Positions 1 to 6,969 of a stretch of 8,601 nucleotides of DNA are shown here, piece after piece. Under the pieces are notes generated by a model. The model worked only from the letters and a program-made list of their open reading frames with translations. It was not told where the DNA came from and ran no database searches. Each line of letters starts with the position of its first letter. The first letter of the stretch is position 1. This stretch comes from Rugosibacter sp. (GTDB taxonomy: Bacteria; Pseudomonadota; Gammaproteobacteria; Burkholderiales; Rhodocyclaceae). The stretch spans positions 1 through 8,601 of the forward strand of contig JAUSQB010000355.1 in assembly GCA_030652715.1 (NCBI GenBank), read 5' to 3'. The position numbers and the translations under genes are program-made.

Positions 1-2166
1 GTCGGCGCTGGCGATACGGCTGCCAGGCGGGGCGATGAAGGCGGAACGGATGCGTCGGCCTTCGGATGTGCGGATGGGGATGTTTTGCAGGTTGGGGTCA
101 GAGGAGGCGAGCCGCCCGGTGACCGCCACGGCTTGCGAAAAGCTGGTGTGCACTCGGCCCGTGCTGGGCTCGACCATTTTCGGCAGCTTGTCGGTGTAGG
201 TGTTTTTAAGTTTTGCCAGGCTGCGGTAGTCGAGAATTTTTTTCGGCAGCGGGTAATCTTCGGCGAGTTTTTCCAGTACTTCTTCATCCGTCGATGGTGC
301 GCCTGAAGGTGTTTTTTTGACCACCGGCAGGCCCTGGCGGGTGAACAAGATTTCAGCCAGTTGTTTGGGCGAGTTAAGGTTGAAGGGTTGCCCGGCCAGT
401 GTATGCACTTCCCCTTCGAGTATCTGCATCTTGCTCCCCAACTCGTGGCTTTGCCGGGTGAGTGCGGCGGCATCAATCAGCACCCCATTGCGCTCGATGC
501 GAAACAATATCTCGGCAACCGGCAACTCCAGATCGCGGTACAGGGCTTCCAGTACTGGCTCGTTGGCGAGTTGCGGGCGCAGCACCTGATGCACGCGCCA
601 GGTGACGTCGGCGTCTTCGGCGGCGTATTCGGTGGCGCGATGGATGTCTACTTGGGCAAAGGAAATGCGCGAGGCGCCTTTGCCGGTGATATCGTCATAG
701 CTCAGCGTTTTGAGCTCGCAATGCCGCGCGGCCAGAGAGCCAAGGTCGTGCGGTTTGTCGGATTCGAGCACGTAGGATTCGAGCAGTGTGTCCTCAACGA
801 TGCCTGCGAGGTGCACGCCGTGATTGGCGAAGATGTGCCGGTCATATTTGAGATGCTGACCGAGCTTGTGGTGTTGGGGGGATTCAAGCCAGGGGCGCAG
901 TGTTTCCAGCGTTTCGGCCAGCGGCAGTTGTGTTGGCACACCGGCGTAGCTGTGGCCGAGCGGCAGGTAGGCAGCATGGATTGCGTCGCCTTCGCTTAGC
1001 GCAAACGAGATGCCCACGAGCTGCGCCTGCATGGGGTCAAGGCCCGTGGTTTCGGTATCCAGTGAGACGAGTTCGGCCGCCATCAGGCGTGAGAGCCAGG
1101 CGTCGAGTTGCGCTGCATCGAGGATGCAGGCATAGCCGCTGCGATCAGGCTCGGTGGTTGCGGAGGTAAAAATAGTCGGCTCTGGCGAGACGCCGGGAAG
1201 CTTTGAATCCGCCCCTGGAAAATTCCCTTGGGGGGCGGTGCGAAACGCATTTTCTCGCGCGCTGTCACCCAGTAAATCGCCTTGCGCTGCGTTGTTTGCC
1301 GTGCTGCGCCCCTCTTTTGGCGGTGCGCCTAATTCTTTCAGCCAGCTTTTGAATTCCAGGCGTGTGAAGAACTCGCGCAGCTTGTCGGTGTCAGGTGCTT
1401 GCGGCGTGAGCTCAGGGATGGCCACAGGTAAATCCAGGTCGCATACCACGGTGACCAGCCTTTTTCCCAAGGGTAAAAAATCCAGATGCTGGCGCAGGTT
1501 CTCGCCCACCACGCCGCTGATGTCTTGCGCGTGTGCGATGACGCCATCCAGCGAGCCATACTGAGCGAGCCATTTCACGGCAGTCTTCGGCCCGACTTTG
1601 TTGACACCCGGCACGCCGTCCACGGCGTCGCCCATCAGCGCCAGATAATCGACGATGCGCTCCGGCGGCACGCCGAATTTTGCCAGCACGCCCGCTTCAT
1701 TGAGCGTCTCGTTGCTCATGGTGTTGATCAGCGTGACATGACCATTTACCAGCTGCGCCAGGTCTTTATCGCCGGTCGAAATCACGCAGTCGATGGCAGC
1801 AGTCGTGGCTGCATGCGCCAGCGTGCCGATCACATCGTCCGCTTCGACGCCGTCTATCATTACCAATGGCCAGCCCGCCGCACGGATGCATTCGTGCAGC
1901 AGCGGAATCTGCGCTGCCAGGTCTTCGGGCATGGAGGGCCGGTGCGCTTTGTAGTCGGGATACCAGTCTTCGCGGAAGGTTTTTCCCTTGGCATCGAACA
2001 CCACGGCGCGGTAATCTGTCTTATAGTCGGCTTCCAGCACGCGCAGCATCGAGAGTACGCCGCGGATGGCACCCGTGGGTTCATTCGCGGTATTGCGCAA
2101 ATCGGGCAGGGCGTGAAAAGCACGGTAGAGGTAGGAAGAGCCGTCGACGAGCAATAACGTGGGCAT
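1..2166 (-). CDS. polA: DNA polymerase I, 3' end cut off by the window
   Basis: DNA polymerase I removes RNA primers, joins Okazaki fragments and fills repair gaps. The frame is open from ATG at 2166 to base 1, giving 722 codons; the E. coli enzyme has 928 residues, so about 200 C-terminal residues lie outside. The N-terminus has the family signature LLLVDGSSYLYRAF. The 5'-nuclease metal ligands are present: D8, D58, E108, D110, D111, D133 and D135, each five below the E. coli number. A helix-hairpin-helix region (GDAVDGVPGV...GPKTA) follows. The proofreading domain keeps D370 and E372 (LDTETTGLD), D442 (KYDRH) and Y514/D518 (YAAEDAD). The polymerase domain begins near residue 540, and the last residue in the window, D722 after RIASA, corresponds to catalytic E. 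coli Asp705. The linker between the nuclease and exonuclease domains (about 282-343) is some 20 residues longer than in E. coli. No Shine-Dalgarno precedes this start, and no start codon lies in frame just upstream. Confidence 0.97.
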   Translation of the reverse strand, partial: MPTLLLVDGSSYLYRAFHALPDLRNTANEPTGAIRGVLSMLRVLEADYKTDYRAVVFDAKGKTFREDWYPDYKAHRPSMPEDLAAQIPLLHECIRAAGWPLVMIDGVEADDVIGTLAHAATTAAIDCVISTGDKDLAQLVNGHVTLINTMSNETLNEAGVLAKFGVPPERIVDYLALMGDAVDGVPGVNKVGPKTAVKWLAQYGSLDGVIAHAQDISGVVGENLRQHLDFLPLGKRLVTVVCDLDLPVAIPELTPQAPDTDKLREFFTRLEFKSWLKELGAPPKEGRSTANNAAQGDLLGDSARENAFRTAPQGNFPGADSKLPGVSPEPTIFTSATTEPDRSGYACILDAAQLDAWLSRLMAAELVSLDTETTGLDPMQAQLVGISFALSEGDAIHAAYLPLGHSYAGVPTQLPLAETLETLRPWLESPQHHKLGQHLKYDRHIFANHGVHLAGIVEDTLLESYVLESDKPHDLGSLAARHCELKTLSYDDITGKGASRISFAQVDIHRATEYAAEDADVTWRVHQVLRPQLANEPVLEALYRDLELPVAEILFRIERNGVLIDAAALTRQSHELGSKMQILEGEVHTLAGQPFNLNSPKQLAEILFTRQGLPVVKKTPSGAPSTDEEVLEKLAEDYPLPKKILDYRSLAKLKNTYTDKLPKMVEPSTGRVHTSFSQAVAVTGRLASSDPNLQNIPIRTSEGRRIRSAFIAPPGSRIASAD
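1209..1238. repeat. Inverted repeat inside the polA linker
   Basis: CCGCCCC (1209-1215) and GGGGCGG (1232-1238) form a perfect 7-bp inverted repeat with a 16-nt loop, and the loop itself contains GGAA...TTCC (1217-1226). It lies within codons of about residues 310-320 of DNA polymerase I, in the poorly conserved linker between the 5'-nuclease and proofreading domains. It keeps the frame open. The position suggests a tolerated in-frame insertion of palindromic DNA, but chance pairing in GC-rich sequence is possible. Confidence 0.4.
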
Positions 2167-2172
2167 GGAGGA
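2167..2172 (+). promoter_or_regulatory. Shine-Dalgarno of the LOG-family gene, inside the 14-bp divergent spacer
   Basis: GGAGGA lies 8 nt before the ATG at 2181 and is a near-perfect ribosome binding site for the plus-strand gene. It also fills the only space upstream of polA. Read from the minus strand, the same bases are CCTCC directly against the polA ATG, so polA has no purine-rich site of its own. Any promoters for the two divergent genes must lie inside each other's coding region; I saw no convincing -35/-10 pair for either. Confidence 0.8.
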
Positions 2173-2180
2173 ATAAGTAA

Positions 2181-2912
2181 ATGAGTGTGAAAGACAAGTT
2201 GCCGGAAGGCTTTGAACTGACCCCGTCGGTGCAAGCCGAAAGTGGTTCCCGCGAGGCCTGGCGAGTATTCGGCATTATGGCAGAGTTTGTCGAGGCGACC
2301 GAGCGTCTGGCGAGTGTGCGTCCGGCGGTGTCTATCTTTGGCAGTGCGCGTACCGCGCCCGATTCCGAGGTCTATCGGTTGACCGAAAAAATCGCGCGCA
2401 TGCTCTCGGATGCCGGTTTTTCGGTCATCTCTGGCGGCGGCCCTGGCGTGATGGAAGCGGCCAACAAAGGGGCATTTGCGGGAAAAAGTCTTTCCGTGGG
2501 CCTCAATATTCAGTTGCCGCATGAGCAAAAGCCGAATCACTATCAGGATATTTCACAGAGCTTTCGTCATTTCTTTGCGCGCAAATACATGTTTGTCCGA
2601 GTCGCCTCCGCTTATGTGGTGATGCCTGGCGGCTTTGGCACGCTGGATGAATTGCTCGAGGCACTCGCGCTGATCCAGACGGGGAAGAGCCCGCGTATTC
2701 CGATCATTCTTGTTGGTAGCGAATTCTGGGCTGGCCTGCTTGACTGGCTGCGTACACGACTGGCGGCTGACGGCATGATTCATCCCGATGATATGAATCT
2801 GATTCAAGTGATCGATGATCCGCAGCGCATACTCGATGCGATTTTCGATCATTATGAAACGCGTGGATTTGCCCGCCTTCCCGAAGAGCACGAACTCTTG
2901 CTCAACCTTTGA
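2181..2912 (+). CDS. LOG-family / TIGR00730 Rossmann-fold protein (probable nucleoside 5'-monophosphate phosphoribohydrolase)
   Basis: This 243-residue protein belongs to the LOG (lysine decarboxylase-like) superfamily. Characterised members hydrolyse the N-glycosidic bond of nucleoside 5'-monophosphates, including cytokinin ribotides. They are not lysine decarboxylases despite old annotations. Visible motifs are the Rossmann-like strand SIFGSAR (51-57), the nucleotide-binding loop GGGPGVMEA (85-93) and the family signature PGGFGTLDE (149-157), whose terminal glutamate is part of the active site. The N-terminal extension of about 45 residues before the Rossmann fold fits the longer TIGR00730 type rather than the short plant-like LOG of about 190 residues. 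The ATG at 2181 is fixed by a strong Shine-Dalgarno. The gene is divergent from polA and is followed after 32 nt by the DUF2782 gene. It is probably soluble and cytoplasmic, as I see no signal peptide or membrane segment. Family assignment is secure; the exact substrate is inferred. Confidence 0.9.
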   Translation: MSVKDKLPEGFELTPSVQAESGSREAWRVFGIMAEFVEATERLASVRPAVSIFGSARTAPDSEVYRLTEKIARMLSDAGFSVISGGGPGVMEAANKGAFAGKSLSVGLNIQLPHEQKPNHYQDISQSFRHFFARKYMFVRVASAYVVMPGGFGTLDELLEALALIQTGKSPRIPIILVGSEFWAGLLDWLRTRLAADGMIHPDDMNLIQVIDDPQRILDAIFDHYETRGFARLPEEHELLLNL

Positions 2913-2944
2913 TAAACTGTGCTGCAACCTTTAAGGAAACCGCC

Positions 2945-3280
2945 ATGCGCCGCTATTTATTTATTCTCTGTTCGCTATTTGCGCTGACTGTTGCGGCGCA
3001 AAACGCACCACCCAAACTGGAACCGCTGCCTGAGCCGCCACCACCGCCAGCCGGTGTGGTGGATGATGCGCTAGAACCCCAAGTCACCATCACCCAGCGC
3101 GGCGAAGACAAGGTTGAGGAATATCGGGCCAACGGCAAGCTGTATATGGTGAAAGTCACGCCCCCGCACGGTGTGCCGTATTACCTGATCGATAATCGCG
3201 GCGATGGCAGCTGGGTGCGCGACGATGCGATTGGCGGTACACGGCTAAGCGTGCCGATGTGGGTGATCGGCACGTTCTGA
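2945..3280 (+). CDS. DUF2782 family small exported protein
   Basis: This 111-residue protein of unknown function matches the DUF2782 family, which in beta- and gammaproteobacteria is often encoded next to polA (and thrB). I chose the ATG at 2945. AAGGA ends 7 nt before it, and the protein then opens with a normal export signal: MRR, a hydrophobic stretch (YLFILCSLFALTV) and an AAQ-like cleavage region near residue 19. A proline-rich spacer follows (PPKLEPLPEPPPPPAG, residues 22-37), then the conserved domain (about 45-111), which includes VTITQRGEDKVEEYR, the YMVKVTP strand and a C-terminal GDGSW...WVIGTF segment. The cysteine at position 9 is inside the hydrophobic core and is not a lipobox. 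A longer TTG start at 2909 would add residues before the signal peptide and is unlikely. The likely location is the periplasm. No biochemical role is known to me, and the polA neighbourhood alone does not show a role in DNA repair. Confidence 0.87.
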   Translation: MRRYLFILCSLFALTVAAQNAPPKLEPLPEPPPPPAGVVDDALEPQVTITQRGEDKVEEYRANGKLYMVKVTPPHGVPYYLIDNRGDGSWVRDDAIGGTRLSVPMWVIGTF

Positions 3281-3296
3281 TCTTGTTGATCTGGAC

Positions 3297-4526
3297 GTGT
3301 TGAAACAAGAAGCCGTCGCGCTAAAAAAAGTCGGTGCTGGCAATACGCCGCCCCGCAATATTCTTGCTTTAGGCCAGGTATTCACCCCGCAGCAAGTCGT
3401 TGAACGCATGCTGGCTTTGCGAAAAAATGCGGGGCGCGTGCTGGAGCCCTCTTGTGGCGATGGCGCATTTTCCGCGCGCTTGCCCGGTTGCGTGGCGATT
3501 GAACTCGATGCGGCGCACTGCCCATCCGGGGCGCTTAATGGCGATTTTTTTGCTTATCCGCAGCACGAGCAATTCGCGACGATCATCGGCAATCCGCCGT
3601 ATGTAAAAGCCCGTGATATTGCACCATCAACGCGCCGGTATCTGCATTCGCGGTTGCTGGATGGGCATGCCAATCTGTATCTGCATTTCATCGAAAAATC
3701 CGTGCGTCATCTCGCCACAGGCGGCGAGATTATCTTCATCACGCCCCGCGATTTTTTGAAAGCCACGGGTGCCGCGCGGCTGAACACATGGCTGTTCGAG
3801 CAGGGCACGATCACTGATTTTGAAGACTTGGGCGATGCGCGAATTTTTGCCGGTGCCACGCCCAATTGCGCGATTTGGCGGTTCGAGAAAGGCGATATGA
3901 CTCATCGCTTGCACGATGGACGGCGCATGGTGCTGGCGAACGGACAATTGATGTTTACTCGCGCAATTTATTTCGTGCCTCTCCGGCGCGTGTTTTTCGT
4001 CAAGGTGGGTGCCGTTTCTGGTGCGGATGACATTTTTACGCATGCTGACCTGGGCAACGCAGATTTTGTATGCTCGAAAACGGGACAAACCGGCCAGACG
4101 CGGCGCATGATTTTTCCGGATGCCGGTATGGTGACAGATCGCGGGGCAGCACCCATGGATTATCTTGAATCCTTTAAGTCGCGCTTGCTGCAGCGCCGCG
4201 TGACGACGTTCACTGAAGCCAACTGGTGGCAGTGGGGGCGTCGGCATCATGTTTCTGCCGCGCCGCGCATTTATGTGAATGGTCGCACGCGCAACGCGCA
4301 GCCATTTTTTTTGCATCCCTGCACTAATTACGATGGTGCCGTGCTGGCTTTGTTTCCGCATCGATCTGATCTGACTGCGCAGCAATGCCAACAACTGGCC
4401 GACTGGTTGAATGCCGTGGATTGGCACGAGTTGGGTTTTGTCTGCGACGGGCGCTTTATTTTCTCGCAACGCAGCCTGAAGCACGCTTTGTTACCGGAAG
4501 ACTTTGCCGAGTTTGCCAGTGAGTGA
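3297..4526 (+). CDS. Solitary N6-adenine DNA methyltransferase (gamma-type, Eco57I/TaqI-like fold)
   Basis: A 409-residue DNA methyltransferase expected to transfer a methyl group from S-adenosylmethionine to adenine N6 at a specific, unknown site. Motifs run in the gamma-class order. Motif X is GQVFTP (26-31). Motif I, which binds SAM, is EPSCGDGAFS (50-59). The acidic motif II is IELD (68-71), and motif III is GDFF (82-85). Catalytic motif IV is NPPY (99-102), followed by the helix and strand LHFIEK...GGEIIFITPRDFL (129-154). The C-terminal half (about 200-409) is probably the target-recognition region. The frame begins with GTG at 3297, immediately followed by TTG at 3300; the next in-frame ATG, at 3408, falls after motif X. 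No clear Shine-Dalgarno precedes it, and it starts 16 nt after the DUF2782 stop, so it may depend on upstream translation. No restriction endonuclease gene is adjacent in the window, which suggests an orphan epigenetic methylase. It could also be a remnant of a restriction-modification system, but the reading frame and catalytic motifs look intact. Confidence 0.88.
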   Translation: MLKQEAVALKKVGAGNTPPRNILALGQVFTPQQVVERMLALRKNAGRVLEPSCGDGAFSARLPGCVAIELDAAHCPSGALNGDFFAYPQHEQFATIIGNPPYVKARDIAPSTRRYLHSRLLDGHANLYLHFIEKSVRHLATGGEIIFITPRDFLKATGAARLNTWLFEQGTITDFEDLGDARIFAGATPNCAIWRFEKGDMTHRLHDGRRMVLANGQLMFTRAIYFVPLRRVFFVKVGAVSGADDIFTHADLGNADFVCSKTGQTGQTRRMIFPDAGMVTDRGAAPMDYLESFKSRLLQRRVTTFTEANWWQWGRRHHVSAAPRIYVNGRTRNAQPFFLHPCTNYDGAVLALFPHRSDLTAQQCQQLADWLNAVDWHELGFVCDGRFIFSQRSLKHALLPEDFAEFASE

Positions 4527-4613
4527 GTCGTGTAACATCGCACAACATAAAATAGCAAAAAATCTGCGGGCAAAGACATTTATGATTCGCAGTGCTCAAA
4601 GGAAGAAATAATC
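4527..4613 (+). promoter_or_regulatory. AT-rich leader of gshA with candidate -10 element and Shine-Dalgarno
   Basis: This 87-nt gap is the most AT-rich stretch nearby and is the natural place for a promoter driving the gsh-pts run. TATGAT at 4581-4586 and TAAAAT at 4548-4553 each match the -10 consensus at five of six positions, but neither has a recognisable -35 at the usual distance, so the promoter call is tentative. AAAGGA at 4598-4603 is a good ribosome binding site, 10 nt before the gshA ATG at 4614. I found no hairpin with a T-run that would terminate transcription from the methyltransferase gene, so read-through is possible. Confidence 0.35.
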
Positions 4614-5909
4614 ATGGTTCCACATCTCACTACCGCCCTGACGGGGCCTCTGCTTGATCTAGAGCGGCGCTTTCTGGATAATGAAACAACAGTTGAGCGC
4701 TGGTTGCGCACGCAATGGCTGGATCACACGCCACCGTTTTATGCCTCGGTCGACTTGCGCAATGCGGGCTACAAGCTGGCGCCGGTGGATACCAATCTAT
4801 TCCCCGGCGGTTTTAATAATCTCAATGCAGACTTTCTTCCCTTGTGCGTGCAAGCAGCCGCAGTGGCGATTGAGAAAATTTGTCCTGAGGCCAGAAACCT
4901 GCTGCTGATCCCCGAGAACCACACACGTAACCAGTTTTATTTGATGAATGTGGCACGTCTTGCGACCATTTTGCAACACGCCGGACTGAATGTGCGCATC
5001 GGTTCGCTACTGCCGGAAATCACCGCGCCGACGCCGCTTGATTTGCCCGATGGTCAGCGCCTCGTGCTCGAGCCGTTGAAGCGCCTTGGCAGTGATGGTC
5101 GGCGTTTGGGCCTGGAAGGGTTTGATCCGTGTGCGGTGCTGCTGAATAATGATCTTTCCGCCGGTGTGCCGGAAATTCTGCTGAATCTGAATGAGCAATT
5201 TGTGATTCCGCCACTTTGGGCGGGCTGGCACGTGCGGCGCAAATCAGCGCACTTTGCGGCCTATTGTGATGTCGCACAATCTTTCGCGAGCGAATTAGGT
5301 ATTGATCCCTGGTTGATCGACCCGGATTTTGAAGTGTGCCGCGAGATCGATTTTCACGAGCGTGTGGGTGAAGAGTGTCTGGCGGGTAGTGTCGATAAGC
5401 TGCTCAATCGCATGCGCCTCAAATACAAGGAGTATGGCATTACCGATGAGCCTTTCGTGATCGTCAAGGCCGATGCGGGAACTTATGGCATGGGCATCAT
5501 GACAGTGAAGGACGCCAGCGAAGTCAAGCAGCTTAACCGCAAGCAACGCAACAAAATGGCGGTGGTCAAAGAAGGCCTGCAAGTCACGGATGTGATTATT
5601 CAGGAAGGCGTGCCGACGGTTGAACAGGTTGACGAAGGCACGGCAGAACCGGTGGTGTACATGATTGATCGTTACGTTGTCGGCGGCTTTTATCGCGTCA
5701 ATTCGACTCGTGGCACGGATGAAAATCTGAATGCGCCGGGCATGCGTTTCGAGCCGCTCGCGTTTGCGACGGGATGTTCTCTGCCCGATACCCGTCTGGA
5801 TTCCGATGCGCCCGCTAACCGATTTTATGCCTATGGCGTGGTGGCGAGGTTGGCTTTGCTGGCGGCATCGATCGAACTTGAACGTGCTGCACCGGTGGAG
5901 GCGGCATGA
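4614..5909 (+). CDS. gshA: Glutamate-cysteine ligase, 'ferrooxidans' type (TIGR02049-like)
   Basis: First enzyme of glutathione synthesis: it joins L-glutamate and L-cysteine with ATP to give gamma-glutamylcysteine. The 431-residue sequence resembles the family first defined in Acidithiobacillus ferrooxidans (TIGR02049), not the E. coli GshA fold, and I recognise it by overall sequence. Marked stretches are SVDLRNAGYKLAPVDTN (45-61) with NLFPGGFNNLN (61-71), LIPENHTRN (98-106), and PFVIVKADAGTYGMGIM (280-296). The last looks like a glycine-rich ATP-binding loop of ATP-grasp type. Also marked are VIIQEGVPT (327-335) and VVGGFYRVN (355-363). The ATG at 4614 has a good Shine-Dalgarno and the length is normal for this family. 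The protein is cytoplasmic, with no signal peptide. The gene stands before gshB, which supports the assignment, although a 112-nt palindromic spacer separates the two. Reaction assignment rests on family resemblance and context. Confidence 0.9.
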   Translation: MVPHLTTALTGPLLDLERRFLDNETTVERWLRTQWLDHTPPFYASVDLRNAGYKLAPVDTNLFPGGFNNLNADFLPLCVQAAAVAIEKICPEARNLLLIPENHTRNQFYLMNVARLATILQHAGLNVRIGSLLPEITAPTPLDLPDGQRLVLEPLKRLGSDGRRLGLEGFDPCAVLLNNDLSAGVPEILLNLNEQFVIPPLWAGWHVRRKSAHFAAYCDVAQSFASELGIDPWLIDPDFEVCREIDFHERVGEECLAGSVDKLLNRMRLKYKEYGITDEPFVIVKADAGTYGMGIMTVKDASEVKQLNRKQRNKMAVVKEGLQVTDVIIQEGVPTVEQVDEGTAEPVVYMIDRYVVGGFYRVNSTRGTDENLNAPGMRFEPLAFATGCSLPDTRLDSDAPANRFYAYGVVARLALLAASIELERAAPVEAA

Positions 5910-6021
5910 TGACCTTTCCCCCACCCCCCTTCCCAAGGAAGGGGGTGACTAAGGTTCGCAAGCCTTGCTTGCTCCAGTTTGTTGACTTGCTGCCATCTTG
6001 GGGCGGCCCGGCGGGGGCAGC
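5910..6021 (+). repeat. gshA-gshB spacer with a strong palindrome; possible dispersed intergenic repeat
   Basis: This 112-nt gap carries no gene that I can support. Its left half holds a perfect 9-bp inverted repeat, CCCCCTTCC (5925-5933) and GGAAGGGGG (5937-5945), with a 3-nt loop; the stem extends by two pairs (5922-5923 with 5946-5947) if one C is bulged. A second short palindrome, GCAAGCCTTGC, follows near 5958-5968, and GCTGCC...GGCAGC arms flank the region just before the gshB start. The main hairpin has no T-run after it on either strand, so it is not a standard rho-independent terminator. The composition resembles short palindromic repeats scattered between genes in proteobacteria. 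That is inference from pattern only. The hairpin could instead stabilise or process the mRNA between the two gsh genes. Confidence 0.5.
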
Positions 6022-6969
6022 ATGAAGATCGCTTTTATTGTTGATCCGTTATCCGCGCTTAAGGCATACAAGGATTCAAGCATTGCCATGATGCGTAGCG
6101 CGGCAAAGCGCGGCCATGAGGTGTGGACCATACAGCGCGAAGCCCTGCACTGGCGCGATGGCCGAACCCTGGCGCATGCGGTGAAAATCCGGCTCACAGA
6201 GGATGATGCGGCGTGGTTTTCGGTGACCGAAAAAAGCTGTCTGCCCTTGACGGAATTTTCTGTCATATTGATGCGGCAAGATCCGCCGTTCGATTTTGAA
6301 TACATCACGGCGACCTGGCTGCTCGAACGTGCCGAGGCCGAGGGTGCACGCATCTTCAACCGTCCGCAGGCGATACGCGATCACTCTGAAAAAGTGGCGA
6401 TTGCAGAGTTTTCGGAAATCGCGCCAACGACGCTCATCACACGTCACCCCAAGGATGTGCATGACTTTATCAATGAGCTGGGCGAGGCAATTTTGAAGCC
6501 CCTGGATGGCATGGGCGGCAGCAGTATTTTTCATGTGCGCAAGCAAGACCCGAACCGCAATGTGATTGTCGAGATGCTTACCCACTTTGGTGCGCGCAGC
6601 ATCATGGCGCAGCAATATCTGCCAGCCATCAGCGAAGGGGACAAGCGCATCTTGCTGATTGCCGGCGAGCTGGTGCCGTATTGTCTGGCGCGCATTCCGA
6701 TGGCGGGCGAGACGCGCGGCAATCTGGCGGCGGGCGGCACGGGCGTGGCGCGGGCACTGACGACGCGGGATGAGGAAATCGCCGTGTCGCTAGCGCCGAC
6801 TTTATGGGCGCGCGGTTTACTGATCGTCGGGCTGGACGTGATAGGCGACAAGCTTACGGAAATCAATGTCACCAGCCCCACCTGTTTTGTCGAGATCGCG
6901 CAGCAGACAGGATTCGATGTGGCGGGCATGCTGATGGATGCGCTGGAGCGGGAGTGCGCGCGCGCCTGA
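6022..6969 (+). CDS. gshB: Glutathione synthetase
   Basis: Second enzyme of glutathione synthesis: it ligates gamma-glutamylcysteine and glycine using ATP. The 315-residue length is almost that of the 316-residue E. coli enzyme, and long segments match it. These include the N-terminal IAFIVDPL...KDSS (3-20), VILMRQDPPFD (81-91), IFNRPQAIRD (111-120), the ATP-grasp strand and glycine loop AILKPLDGMGGSSIF (156-170), MAQQYLP (195-201), GDKR (206-209), PYCLARIP (219-226), GETRGNLAAGGTG (229-241) and the metal-binding LTEINVTSPTC (278-288). I chose the ATG at 6022 because the E. coli-like N-terminus begins exactly there; a TTG at 5998 would add eight unrelated residues. The ribosome site is weak (GGGGG at 6013-6017). 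The next gene starts inside its last codons. The product is a soluble cytoplasmic enzyme, and all diagnostic motifs are intact. Confidence 0.97.
   Translation: MKIAFIVDPLSALKAYKDSSIAMMRSAAKRGHEVWTIQREALHWRDGRTLAHAVKIRLTEDDAAWFSVTEKSCLPLTEFSVILMRQDPPFDFEYITATWLLERAEAEGARIFNRPQAIRDHSEKVAIAEFSEIAPTTLITRHPKDVHDFINELGEAILKPLDGMGGSSIFHVRKQDPNRNVIVEMLTHFGARSIMAQQYLPAISEGDKRILLIAGELVPYCLARIPMAGETRGNLAAGGTGVARALTTRDEEIAVSLAPTLWARGLLIVGLDVIGDKLTEINVTSPTCFVEIAQQTGFDVAGMLMDALERECARA

Noticed and set aside
361..999. Open plus-strand frame of 212 codons opposite polA
   Set aside because: It is antisense to conserved Pol I exonuclease codons, shows no recognisable domain and has no ribosome site; it is a shadow of GC-rich coding sequence.
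1486..2157. Open plus-strand frame of 223 codons opposite the polA 5'-nuclease region
   Set aside because: The composition is typical of an antisense shadow, and the opposite strand encodes unmistakable Pol I motifs.
2909..2944. TTG start extending the DUF2782 protein upstream by 12 residues
   Set aside because: It would put polar residues before a clear signal peptide; the ATG at 2945 has AAGGA at proper spacing.
3627..4484. Long minus-strand frame of 285 codons opposite the methyltransferase
   Set aside because: It has no known motifs and a high arginine, histidine and glutamine content, as expected for a reverse-frame shadow; the plus strand has ordered methyltransferase motifs.
3297..4526. 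Complete restriction-modification system
   Set aside because: No endonuclease-like gene lies on either side; the flanks are a DUF2782 gene and gshA.
5295..5936. Minus-strand frame of 213 codons opposite gshA
   Set aside because: It is antisense to conserved GshA sequence, has no ribosome site and no recognisable family.
5925..5945. Hairpin between gshA and gshB as a rho-independent terminator
   Set aside because: The stem is strong, but no run of T follows on either strand; TGACTAAGG comes after it on the plus strand.
6804..6953. Upstream start extending ApbE by 50 residues
   Set aside because: The extra residues are an out-of-frame reading of gshB rich in Arg and Cys, and would bury the lipoprotein signal; GTG at 6954 gives a proper signal peptide.
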